From: Corallococcus sp.
GTDB lineage: Bacteria; Bacillota; Clostridia; Christensenellales; CAG-314
Assembly: GCA_023665205.1 (NCBI GenBank)
Contig: JAMPEJ010000006.1
Span: forward strand, 1-47,512
Length of the DNA stretch: 47,512 bases
Direction: 5' to 3'
Made by a program: the position numbers and the translations under genes. Below, one piece after another: positions 19,858 to 27,785 of the stretch; the first letter of the stretch is position 1; every line of letters begins with the position of its first letter. The notes under the pieces were generated by a model, which made no database searches, was not told where the DNA came from, and was given only the letters and a program-made list of their open reading frames with translations.

Positions 19858-20257
19858 TTTGTTTGCTCCTTTCAGCCTGCGCCGAAAATAATTTTCCGTG
19901 CGTAAGCAAAATTTTAATTTGTTAAGTTGTGACGCTAGCCACTCGGGAATTGAACCCGGAAGGTTTTGACGATACTTCGACAAAACTGTAACGCACCGAA
20001 AGGGTGTAGATTGTGTGGGATTGACATCGTTGCGTTGTGGGAGCGTACCCTCTGTGGTACGTAGGAAACAACGGAACGTGGCAAGCACGCGCGATATGCG
20101 GCATTTCGGCTTGCGGCGTTCAATTCCCGAGTGGCTAAATACGGGAAGGGGCGACGCATTTAATTGCGCCGCCGATATACATATGCAATATTCCAAACGT
20201 CAAACTTTGGACGTACATATCTTTTTCCACGAAAAAGGGGTTGAATTTTTACAAGCG
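19858..20257. other. Intergenic region between the Ig-like lipoprotein and the binding-protein gene
   Basis: 400 bases with no credible gene. It should hold the end of the upstream minus-strand unit and the start of the transporter operon. I see no clear -35/-10 pair. Most of it is taken by the inverted-repeat element at 19936-20137. A weak AT-rich hairpin lies around 20220-20240. Confidence 0.6.
19936..20137. repeat. 202-bp element bounded by 20-bp perfect inverted repeats
   Basis: TAGCCACTCGGGAATTGAAC at 19936-19955 is exactly repeated in reverse complement at 20118-20137. The inside holds several smaller hairpins: about 19964-19986, 19993-20007 and 20045-20062. On the minus strand the left end reads as a tRNA T-arm (CGGG-TTCAATT-CCCG), but no complete tRNA can be folded. 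No target-site duplication is obvious and no transposase is encoded. It may be a MITE-like or structured-RNA element. Confidence 0.7.
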
Positions 20258-22936
20258 TTACGCCGTGGCCTCGGTAATGACGATCGTCAATTCGCCGTTG
20301 CTTTCGTTACGATTGATCGTATAGGTAAAGCCGTCTATCGTTTGGCTGGCGTCATATCCTTCCTGTATAGTTCCCTTAAGGTTGACTTCGTCGCCGGCGT
20401 TCATCATGTGGAGATACATTGTACCGGCCTTGGGCTCGGTAAAGGTGTAATTGTAAGTGAAATTGCCTTCGGCATCTATTTCTCCTTCAAAATCAATGCT
20501 TGCGTTGTACCATGCGTGTACGCCGTAACCTTCCGTAACCGCAAGAGCAGGAGCAAATTGGCCGAAGACGGTAACGCCGACAGAACCGTCTCTGTGTTGA
20601 CTTATAGAAATCTGTGCAGTGTAGTCGCTCACCTTTTTGACGGCGTTGATGTGTCCGCCGACAACTTCAAAGCCCAAAACGCCGTCCACAGACACAAAGT
20701 CGGTCTGCGTTCCGTCGTAGGCAAGGAATACGTCGTGATCCATATCGTTTAGTTCACCCGTGGTGTAACCGATCGTCCAACTGCCGTAAGTAAACTTAGC
20801 TGCGTCTTCATCTTTGGGCGCAATGCGCAATTTTGCGTTTGTTCCGTAATCTACCGCGTCGGCAAACCACAGCCATTCGCCCTTCTTCAAAGCGCCCCAA
20901 GCGTTTTTGTTGTTTTCGTATACAAAAGCAAATCTACCGTTTTGGTAACCTATACCCATGATGTGAGCCACCAACGAATCATTGCTGTCCATGTAGGCGC
21001 TTTGCGTATAACTGACGGCAAGTTTACCGTCGTTATCCGTAAATCCGTACAGATTCTTTGCATAAATATCGCTGCGCGGTTTTGCGGTAAGTCGGTAACT
21101 GGCAGTTCCGGTGTATTCTACTTCCGCAGCGGTGAGCGTAACGTATGCGCCTCCGTCTTCGCTGATTTCAACGTTATATTTATTTCCGACGATCAACAGG
21201 TCTTTAAGGTTGACAACGGCGAGATAAGTGCCGTCTTCCACAAGCGCCTCTTCAACAATGGCGCCGATACGGACGTTGACCGCAGTTGCTTCGGTTTTAC
21301 CCACAACGGTAAGTTCCGGAGCGCCGCTTGTTGTATTTAGAGCAATTTCCGCCTCGGTATCGAAGCCCTGAACCGGAACTACTTTGACCGCAAGTTTTCC
21401 GCCGTTGTTTACGGAAACGTACTTGTAGTCGCCCAGTTCGATTTCCACGTCGCTTGCAAGCGCGTCTATGGCGTTTGTGCCCAGTTTGACGTCGTAAACA
21501 GTGTTAGGCAGTATGTCGCCGGAATTGGCGGCAACAAATGCAACAAGATCCGCCGTAACGGTAAACGTGTACGCGTTAGTGTCCAAAATTGCGTCGGCCG
21601 CCTTGACTCCGCCTATAACAAGTTCCAACGTTTTTGCGGTGCCGAGTTCGCCGCTGACGGTAAGGTTGATAGCCGCATCGTCTTGCGCGACGGAAGCAAC
21701 CGCGTTACGGATTTCGTATTTTACAAAGTTTACTTTCAAAGCGCCTTGCCAATCTGCAAAGTTGGCGTGTTTGCCCTGATAGTACAGCTGCGTGTTGTAA
21801 TCTACGCAAGAATCCTTGTTCAAATCGATATAAGCAGTCGCATCCGTTCCGTAGAACAGTTTGCAATCGTACCAAGTATCCGTTTTGCCGATGATAAACA
21901 AAGTGTTGAGGCTGGCGCTTACGCTAAACTTTCCGTCAACTATCGTTCCGTTTGTTTTGCCCAGATTAGTACCGTTGCTGCCGAATGCAAACGCTACCGT
22001 TTCCGCATCTACAACGTCGCCCGTAACTTTCAAAAAGGGTTTACCGCCGTCCATTAACATTTCCACGCGGATAGACTCGTTATCGAACGCCTGCCATGCG
22101 CGAACGGTCACGTCGATATCCAACGTATATTCGCCGTATTTCAACGTAACTTTTGTATCGCCCAAAGTAAAGGACGTTGCGTCGGCCGTTGCGTAAACCA
22201 CCGTAAGGTCGGCAAACTCAAGTTCGCGACTTATGCCGTTATCGTAATTTGCCGTCACCGTCAATCCGTCGATATTATCCAAAGTAGAACCTTCGGCATA
22301 TTCCGTTTTTGTAAGCGCGCCGCTTTTTGTGATACCGGTAAGTTGAACGTTAGCAACGGTAATAGCCACGTCGGCGGTTTTCGTTACGCTGAAACTGTCC
22401 GTGTAGGAAATTGTAACTTTGGTGTCGCCTGCGACAAATGCGCTTGCGCCGACCGTTTGATACACGATCTGGTAATCGGTAACCGTCTTGGTTGTACCGT
22501 CGCGCAAAGTTGCAGTTACCACCATGCCTTCTTTATTAAAGGATTCGCCCACGTTGTATTCCGTTGTATCGGGCTGAGTCGTGATAGCGATGGACTGTAC
22601 GTCGTTGTTAAGCGTGGTTGCCAAAGCCGCAATTTTGACGTCGGCATTGACCGTGACGCTGTAAACGCCGTTTGTTGCCGTAAGAGTTTCGTCGCCGGCA
22701 GTAACTTTGGTTACCGTCGTAAGCGAGTTTGCAGGTACGACTTTGAATTTGAGCGTCGTGCCTTCGTCCACTTTCTGCTCGCCGTTTAGAGCGTTGCCGC
22801 TTTCGTCCGTAATCGAGTAGTTTTTGCCGTTTTGCCAAATTACCGTGTATTGCGTGCTGCCGCATGCCGCAAGCGCAAGAGCGCCTACAAGGCAAACGAC
22901 CAACAATAAGGCAACTGTCAGTTTTGTTTTTTTCAT
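20258..22936 (-). CDS. Large Ig-like multidomain surface lipoprotein
   Basis: 892 residues. A signal peptide ends in LAAC (Cys25). After a short beta region (about 29-108) come two bacterial Ig-like (Big_3-type) domains at about 113-194 and 197-279, recognised by TEYNVGESFNKEGMVVTA and TEYAEGSTLDNIDGLTVTA. The remaining 600 residues form several beta-rich modules of one apparent type. One contains WYDCKLFYGTD and another WLWFADAVDYGTN, a pattern also present in the 483-residue lipoprotein at 11901-13352. No catalytic motif is seen. It probably binds or presents glycan on the cell surface for the GH30 enzymes. GGAGG lies seven bases before the ATG. It is on the same strand as the transporter genes but separated by 400 bases. 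Confidence 0.85.
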   Translation of the reverse strand: MKKTKLTVALLLVVCLVGALALAACGSTQYTVIWQNGKNYSITDESGNALNGEQKVDEGTTLKFKVVPANSLTTVTKVTAGDETLTATNGVYSVTVNADVKIAALATTLNNDVQSIAITTQPDTTEYNVGESFNKEGMVVTATLRDGTTKTVTDYQIVYQTVGASAFVAGDTKVTISYTDSFSVTKTADVAITVANVQLTGITKSGALTKTEYAEGSTLDNIDGLTVTANYDNGISRELEFADLTVVYATADATSFTLGDTKVTLKYGEYTLDIDVTVRAWQAFDNESIRVEMLMDGGKPFLKVTGDVVDAETVAFAFGSNGTNLGKTNGTIVDGKFSVSASLNTLFIIGKTDTWYDCKLFYGTDATAYIDLNKDSCVDYNTQLYYQGKHANFADWQGALKVNFVKYEIRNAVASVAQDDAAINLTVSGELGTAKTLELVIGGVKAADAILDTNAYTFTVTADLVAFVAANSGDILPNTVYDVKLGTNAIDALASDVEIELGDYKYVSVNNGGKLAVKVVPVQGFDTEAEIALNTTSGAPELTVVGKTEATAVNVRIGAIVEEALVEDGTYLAVVNLKDLLIVGNKYNVEISEDGGAYVTLTAAEVEYTGTASYRLTAKPRSDIYAKNLYGFTDNDGKLAVSYTQSAYMDSNDSLVAHIMGIGYQNGRFAFVYENNKNAWGALKKGEWLWFADAVDYGTNAKLRIAPKDEDAAKFTYGSWTIGYTTGELNDMDHDVFLAYDGTQTDFVSVDGVLGFEVVGGHINAVKKVSDYTAQISISQHRDGSVGVTVFGQFAPALAVTEGYGVHAWYNASIDFEGEIDAEGNFTYNYTFTEPKAGTMYLHMMNAGDEVNLKGTIQEGYDASQTIDGFTYTINRNESNGELTIVITEATA

Positions 22937-22971
22937 AAACTATCCTCCGTTTATTATTTACATTATCTTGC

Positions 22972-22988
22972 GGCAAGACCGTCTTGCC
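22972..22988. promoter_or_regulatory. Palindrome in the leader of the Ig-like lipoprotein gene
   Basis: GGCAAGAC-c-GTCTTGCC, perfect over both 8-base arms, 36 bases upstream of the start codon at 22936. It could be a repressor operator or an RNA hairpin near the ribosome binding site. Confidence 0.5.
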
Positions 22989-23110
22989 CAATAGCCCAAC
23001 TTAGTATGCGCGTTTTGTTTGAAATTTCGTTTTATAATTTGGCGGAACGCGCTCCGCACAAACGCTGCGGTAACGCATACGGCAAATATTTTATGCGCAA
23101 TCATACACAA

Positions 23111-23124
23111 TGATAGCGCTAACA
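23111..23124. promoter_or_regulatory. LacI/CcpA-type operator candidate
   Basis: TGATAGCGCTAACA is near-palindromic about the central CG and differs by one base from a good catabolite-responsive (cre) sequence. It lies 175 bases upstream of the Ig-like lipoprotein gene, the first gene of the glycan locus. Carbon-catabolite or LacI-family control would fit, but no such regulator is encoded in the window. Confidence 0.45.
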
Positions 23125-23710
23125 TTTTTGACCGTAAACGACCGCACCGGTAAAATGCAACGTGTTTGCTAGCAATAGCAAACGCCCTCTGCAGAGGGCG
23201 CCGATTCTGGTTCGGAGTTATCCACTGCCTTAAGTTATACGATATTTATTTTTGCGTCGTCACAGTTGACGGTCGCCGCAACACCGGTTGCGGCAAGTAT
23301 AATACGCTTAGATGCGTAACAAACAAATAATTAATATATACCGCAAAAATTATACATCAAAAAAAGTCCGATGTAAATACCCTTTTTGAAATTTGTTTTC
23401 ATTTTAACGGCGTTATTTTGCACATTTATTTTATAAAAAGCTCTAAATTTGCTACACTTTTGACAATTCACGGGATAATTTATATTTTTTCTTGCCCTGC
23501 ACTGCTACTTTATTCAAACCGACACAATTATACCGCCGCATCCGACAATAATTATTTGTCGTTTTTGGTATAAAAGACTTTTGTTAGCCAAAAGTTGAGA
23601 GGCGCAGCCGATACGGCAGTTTTAACAATAACGAAAAGCTGCGAAAAGACTTCGACTGCACACTGAAATATCTCTATTTTTGTCGAATGCGTAAAAATAG
23701 GTGAAATCCG

Positions 23711-23739
23711 TTGACAAATCCGACGAAGAGATGTATTAT
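23711..23739 (+). promoter_or_regulatory. Promoter upstream of initiator tRNA
   Basis: TTGACA (23711-23716), 17-base spacer, TATTAT (23734-23739). It is the best match on this strand before the tRNA and leaves a leader of about 125 bases that contains a small hairpin and the dispersed repeat. Confidence 0.6.
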
Positions 23740-23803
23740 AAGTAAGCGCTTGAAAGCGCAGCGAATATCGCGGATAGAGAAGTTTGGCAGCGAAATCGAT
23801 GCT

Positions 23804-23836
23804 CCTTAGCCGAGCAACGTCAGTTGCGAACGCCGA
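23804..23836. repeat. Diverged copy of the 55-bp repeat found at 36920-37080
   Basis: About 33 bases here match the reverse complement of the core of the tandem repeat beside prfA with only about three differences. The shared core includes the hairpin-forming gcaac/gttgc part. It lies in the leader just before initiator tRNA. Confidence 0.7.
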
Positions 23837-23872
23837 GCTCGATGCAAAACAAATCTCTTTACATCTATATAT

Positions 23873-23950
23873 CGCGGGGTAGAGCAGTCTGGTAGCTCAT
23901 CGGGCTCATAACCCGAAGGTCATGTGGTTCAAATCCCATCCCCGCAACCA
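23873..23950 (+). tRNA. Initiator tRNA-Met (CAT)
   Basis: Begins with C and has the C1/A72 mismatch typical of bacterial initiators, the anticodon loop CTCATAA between TCGGG and CCCGA, and an encoded CCA. At 78 bases it is one longer than usual. The T-stem reads ATGTGG against CCCAT, so one T appears bulged. The three G-C pairs of the anticodon stem needed for initiation are present. Confidence 0.93.
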
Positions 23951-23952
23951 AT

Positions 23953-23995
23953 AAGGACCAAGATTAAACCATATAATTCGTCTTGATCCTTTTTT
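23953..23995 (+). terminator. Terminator of initiator tRNA
   Basis: Eleven-position stem with one mismatch (23953-23963 with 23981-23991), followed by a T-run. Confidence 0.75.
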
Positions 23996-24015
23996 ACTGC
24001 CTATTTCGAAACGAC

Positions 24016-24052
24016 AAAACAAGGTGCTTCACAATCGAAGCACCTTGTTTTT
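24016..24052. terminator. Terminator of the transketolase genes
   Basis: Perfect 15-bp stem (24016-24030 with 24037-24051) with A-rich left and T-rich right flanks, so it can act in both directions. It follows the transketolase C-terminal gene on the minus strand and backs up the tRNA terminator on the plus strand. Confidence 0.85.
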
Positions 24053-24095
24053 AATTTTAATACGCTTAATTAAACTTAACTTTTTATATATTCGT

Positions 24096-25019
24096 TTACT
24101 TACCAAGCAATTTATGTGCCTTGACGACAATATCGTCGGCGGTTAGGTTATAGTCGCGTTTCAAGTCTTTCAGACTGCCGACCTGCGTAATACGGTCGCG
24201 CACGGCCACCGCGTCGCACAACGTGGGCAATTTTTCGCTCAACGTTTCGCAGACTGCTCCGTACAAGCCGCCGTGAATACTGTGGTTTTCCACGACTAAC
24301 ACACGCCCTGTCTTTTTTGCCGAAGCAAGTATCGCCGCCTCGTCCAACGGTTTGATTGTGTGTATTGCCAAAAAGTCCGCATGAATTCCTTCCGCATCCA
24401 AACGCTCTACCGCTTCGCGCGCGTCGTAAAGCAACGCTCCGCTTGCGATAACGGTAATATCTTTGCCGTCGCGAAGTTTGTCGGCCTTGCCGAAAGTAAA
24501 CTTGTAGTCTTCTCCGTAAAAACTTTGCGAACCTTTGCGTTCCATACGCACGTACACGGAACCGTTATGCTCTACAATTGACGGCAGCGCCTTTGCAATC
24601 TGAACGTCGTCCACTATATCCAGCACGGCAACGTTAGACAGAGCGCGCATCATTGCCACGTCTTCAAAGCACATATGCGTGCCCCCGTTTGTTGTGGTCG
24701 TAACCCCGGGATCCCAACCGATAATTTTGACGTTTTGCTCGGAATAACTTACGGATACGGCAATCTGGTCAAAGATGCGACGACTGGAAAAAGGTGCAAA
24801 GCTGTGAATAAAGGGGATATATCCGCCGGCGGAAAGCCCTGCCGCAATACAAGCCATATTCGCTTCCGCAATGCCGCACTCTATGCACCTTTCGGGGAAT
24901 TCCTTATAAAGGGGCTTGGTGCCGCCTGCGCCGGCAAGGTCTGCGTCCAAAACGGTAATTTTGTCATTTTGCTTCATAAGTTGCGAAAGTGTTTCTACGT
25001 ATGATTTTCTGAGTTCCAT
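24096..25019 (-). CDS. Transketolase, C-terminal subunit (split enzyme)
   Basis: 307 residues. It contains the pyrimidine-binding (PYR) domain and the C-terminal domain of transketolase. The conserved glutamate that activates thiamine diphosphate is Glu52 in IECGIAEANM, and substrate-contact segments such as SFAPFSSRRIFDQI and GGTHMCFED are present. Together with the adjacent N-terminal subunit it transfers two-carbon units between sugar phosphates in the pentose phosphate pathway. The two-gene form is common in clostridia and archaea. Its gene lies 15 bases after the N-terminal subunit and ends at a strong hairpin. Confidence 0.95.
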   Translation of the reverse strand: MELRKSYVETLSQLMKQNDKITVLDADLAGAGGTKPLYKEFPERCIECGIAEANMACIAAGLSAGGYIPFIHSFAPFSSRRIFDQIAVSVSYSEQNVKIIGWDPGVTTTTNGGTHMCFEDVAMMRALSNVAVLDIVDDVQIAKALPSIVEHNGSVYVRMERKGSQSFYGEDYKFTFGKADKLRDGKDITVIASGALLYDAREAVERLDAEGIHADFLAIHTIKPLDEAAILASAKKTGRVLVVENHSIHGGLYGAVCETLSEKLPTLCDAVAVRDRITQVGSLKDLKRDYNLTADDIVVKAHKLLGK

Positions 25020-25034
25020 AATTCCGTTCTCCCT

Positions 25035-25841
25035 TTATTTGAGTTCGTCCAAAGCAAGCTTGTATTGCTCGTCGCTAACAGTTGTGCTGTGCACGCCTGC
25101 GCCCATAGTTTCGTAAAAACTTACGCCCTTGCCCTTGACCGTCTCCAACACTATGCAGTGAGGTTTGCCGCATTTGTCGCTTTTTGCAGCGGTAATTGCC
25201 TTGTCGATCGCGTTGTGGTCGTGGCCGTCTACGCGAGCGGTAACAAAGCCGAAAGAAGCAAACTTTTCCTCCAAGTTTTCCACCGCAATGACGTCCTTGG
25301 TTGCGCCGTCTATTTGCAGTTTGTTGTTGTCCACAAATACTATCACGTTATCCAAACCTTTGGCGGCGGCAAACATTGCGCCTTCCCAATTTTGACCTTC
25401 CTGCAATTCTCCGTCGCCCGTAATGACGTACACATAGTGATCGTCTCCGTCCAGTTTCTTGCCGAGAGCAAGTCCGCAAGCACAAGACAACCCCTGCCCG
25501 AGACTGCCGGCCGTCATATCTACACCGGGAGTAAGATTGATATTGGCGTGACTGGGCAAACGCGTACCCAGTTTGTTTAGAGTATCCAACCACTCCAAGG
25601 GGAAAAATCCTTTGAGTGCAAGCGTAGCATACCAAGCGGGGCCTGCGTGCCCTTTGCTAAGCACCAAACAATCGCGGTTTTTGCGTTTTGGATCCTTGGG
25701 ATCTACGTCCATGTGTTTAGAGTACAACACCGCCAAAACGTCGGCAATAGACAAACTGCCGCCCACGTGTCCGCTGCCTTGGCTGTGAATACAGCGCAGC
25801 GTTTCGCGTCTGATTTGTTTACTGAAATTGACAGTATCCAT
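25035..25841 (-). CDS. Transketolase, N-terminal subunit (split enzyme)
   Basis: 268 residues. It binds the diphosphate end of thiamine diphosphate through GDGELQEGQ at 142-150 and the closing asparagine of DNN at 171-173 (Mg2+ ligands). Other family marks are GSGHVGGSLS at 22-31, SKGHAGPAWY at 62-71 and GSLGQGLS at 112-119. It is the first gene of the two-gene transketolase unit. GAGGTG precedes the ATG. It lies 78 bases after the YhaN-like gene on the same strand, so read-through from that operon is possible. Confidence 0.96.
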   Translation of the reverse strand: MDTVNFSKQIRRETLRCIHSQGSGHVGGSLSIADVLAVLYSKHMDVDPKDPKRKNRDCLVLSKGHAGPAWYATLALKGFFPLEWLDTLNKLGTRLPSHANINLTPGVDMTAGSLGQGLSCACGLALGKKLDGDDHYVYVITGDGELQEGQNWEGAMFAAAKGLDNVIVFVDNNKLQIDGATKDVIAVENLEEKFASFGFVTARVDGHDHNAIDKAITAAKSDKCGKPHCIVLETVKGKGVSFYETMGAGVHSTTVSDEQYKLALDELK

Positions 25842-25919
25842 AGTTTTTCACCTCGAAAAATATATTATTTGCATATGTATACGGAGTTACCGATTTTGAA
25901 ACGGTCATTCCGTAAATAC

Positions 25920-27785
25920 CTATTTGAGATTGCCCAACCGTTGGTGACAGGTAAAATATATCACCTGAGTACCTACCAGGTTTTTGATAAGTTCCGTTGC
26001 GCGCAAAAAGTTTTGCTCGTCAAAGTTGACAAAGGCGTCGTCAATGATTAAAAAAGGAATTTCTCCGTCAAAAAGCAATTTGGAAACAGCCAAACGGAAA
26101 CACAGCAACGTAATTTCCCTGATACCGCGCGAAAAACTGTTGAGAGAGCGACTGGCTCCGTTGACCAACACGCGCACGCCGAAGTCCCGATCCATCTCCA
26201 ATTTATACGTTTCTCCCGTGACTGCGGACAGCAAGTTTTCGCACCGTGCGCAAAGATCCGGCAAATAACTTGTGGCAAGTTTTTCGTTGGCTTGTGCAAG
26301 CAAATCCGCCGTTTTTGCTGCTACTGCATATTTGCGTTCGGCAGCGATAAGTTGCATTTTCGTTTCGTCCAATTTTTCCTGCAATTCCACATAGTCCGTT
26401 TGCAACGAATTGCTTTGTTGTTTCAGTTGACCTTCCTCTTGCGAAAGTCCCAATGCTCTGTTATGCAATAAGTCGACGTCATTTCTCCGCTCATCAGCTT
26501 CTTTTTGCAAAGCGTCGGACTCGGGGGCATTATCCGAAACGGTTTTTGAAAGAGATTCCAACTCGCGTCTGTCGCCGACGTATTCGACGTATTTTTCCCA
26601 CAAAGCCTTTTGCGCCTCTTGACAGGAAAGCCGTTCGCAATATACGTACTTACCTGCCAAAGTAAAATATTCTGTAATCAACGCGTCCTTTTCGCCGGCT
26701 TGCATTGTTTTAAGCGAGGGTTTGACAAAGAACGCCACCACCGCAAGAACCGCGCCGATAACGACGGCGCAAACGCCTGCAATTCCGACAACTTGTTGGT
26801 GTATGGAAAATCCCACGCCTGCCAAAATTGCGCCGACTAACGCCAATAGAAGTCCGCATATAAGTAAAGGTTTACTTAGGGGTCGCTGCGCCCTCGCCGC
26901 TTCAGGCGTTTTGTCTATTTGTTCCGCCAAGGCATCGCAACGAGCCTTATCCTGCTCGAAATTACCCTGTCTGTTTAATTTTGATCGAAGTTCGTTGATT
27001 TTTGCCCGAGCAGCCTCGTCTGCTTTAGAAGGAGCGCACGCAGCCAACTTCTTTTGCAAAGAAGATAGCTCCGCGTTGACCTCAACGATTCGTTTTTTTA
27101 CGGCCGTTTGTTCGGCGGCTATTTCATACAGACGTCTATCTATATTCTGCTTTTGACGCCTATTTTCTTTGCGCTCGATTATCCGGCGTTGCAATGACGA
27201 AATTTCTTCCTGCAATCGGCAAATTTCTCCGCCGTTGCCGCGCTCGTATCGTAGCGACTTTTTGTACTTACGCAAGTTTTCCTGCACCTTGTCGTAGTCG
27301 TCGGCGACATTTTGCACCATTCCGGCAAGACGCGTATTTAAGTTTTCGTTGGAAGTTATCTCCACCGATTCCTGCGGGTAGTACGCCGAACGGTCGTAAC
27401 TTTCCGCCGTCAGTCCGAGAAAATACTCCCCGACACCCTCGCCTACGTCCAAAGGTTTTTGCGTAACGGCGTTAGTTACCGACAGCGTTTCCTGCTTGGC
27501 AGTAGCGCCGAAAAAACGCTCTATCTTGTACGTTTCGCCGTTATGCTCCACAACCATATTACCGCCGATTTTTTCCGTGGAGTTCCAAGTTATCCAAACG
27601 GACGCGTCGCTTATGCCGCCTGCTCTGCGGTAGGAAAAGCCGTACAGCATTGCGCGAATAAAGGAAGCCAAGGTGGTTTTACCATAGCCGTTGTCATAGC
27701 GGAAAACGTTTGTTCCGCCCTTAAATTCTACGGTTACGTTTTTCAGTTTGCCGAAGGAATGTACGTGAACGGAAACGATCTTCAT
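25920..27785 (-). CDS. YhaN/SbcC-like ATPase with coiled coil and membrane hairpin
   Basis: 621 residues. The N-terminal ATPase half has the P-loop DNGYGKTTL at 31-39. A long coiled coil follows (about 165-300). Two adjacent membrane segments at about 305-353 interrupt it before the second coil. The C-terminal ATPase half has a signature-like SFSRG motif and Walker B FLIIDDAF with Asp582-Asp583. This is the layout of B. subtilis YhaN rather than cytosolic SbcC/Rad50. It overlaps the phosphoesterase gene by four bases, as yhaO and yhaN pair in Firmicutes. The pair is thought to process DNA ends, here tied to the membrane. The true role of YhaN is poorly known. Confidence 0.88.
   Translation of the reverse strand: MKIVSVHVHSFGKLKNVTVEFKGGTNVFRYDNGYGKTTLASFIRAMLYGFSYRRAGGISDASVWITWNSTEKIGGNMVVEHNGETYKIERFFGATAKQETLSVTNAVTQKPLDVGEGVGEYFLGLTAESYDRSAYYPQESVEITSNENLNTRLAGMVQNVADDYDKVQENLRKYKKSLRYERGNGGEICRLQEEISSLQRRIIERKENRRQKQNIDRRLYEIAAEQTAVKKRIVEVNAELSSLQKKLAACAPSKADEAARAKINELRSKLNRQGNFEQDKARCDALAEQIDKTPEAARAQRPLSKPLLICGLLLALVGAILAGVGFSIHQQVVGIAGVCAVVIGAVLAVVAFFVKPSLKTMQAGEKDALITEYFTLAGKYVYCERLSCQEAQKALWEKYVEYVGDRRELESLSKTVSDNAPESDALQKEADERRNDVDLLHNRALGLSQEEGQLKQQSNSLQTDYVELQEKLDETKMQLIAAERKYAVAAKTADLLAQANEKLATSYLPDLCARCENLLSAVTGETYKLEMDRDFGVRVLVNGASRSLNSFSRGIREITLLCFRLAVSKLLFDGEIPFLIIDDAFVNFDEQNFLRATELIKNLVGTQVIYFTCHQRLGNLK

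Larger units (their letters stand above)
22937..23872. other. 936-base gene-free, palindrome-rich region
   Basis: No plausible CDS on either strand. It holds a 17-bp palindrome (22972-22988), an operator-like site (23111-23124), two adjacent perfect hairpins (23164-23183 and 23183-23200), an 8-4-8 inverted repeat (23275-23294), a plus-strand promoter-like pair (TTGACA at 23460-23465, 17 bases, TATTTT at 23483-23488) without a gene after it, the tRNA promoter at 23711 and a dispersed repeat at 23804. It serves the lipoprotein gene to the left and the tRNA to the right. The middle may encode a small RNA, which I cannot establish. Confidence 0.6.

Noticed and set aside
19936..20010. tRNA or tmRNA gene suggested by the T-arm-like sequence
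   Set aside because: No acceptor stem partner, anticodon arm or D-arm can be drawn at the right distances, and the same sequence is repeated inverted 180 bases away.
19858..20196. Long in-frame N-terminal extension of the sugar-binding protein
   Set aside because: It runs through the inverted-repeat element, precedes a perfect signal peptide and a good ribosome binding site, and has no sequence typical of the family.
23266..23303. TTGACG and TATAAT as a promoter around an inverted repeat
   Set aside because: The spacing is 26 bases, too long even for MerR-type promoters.
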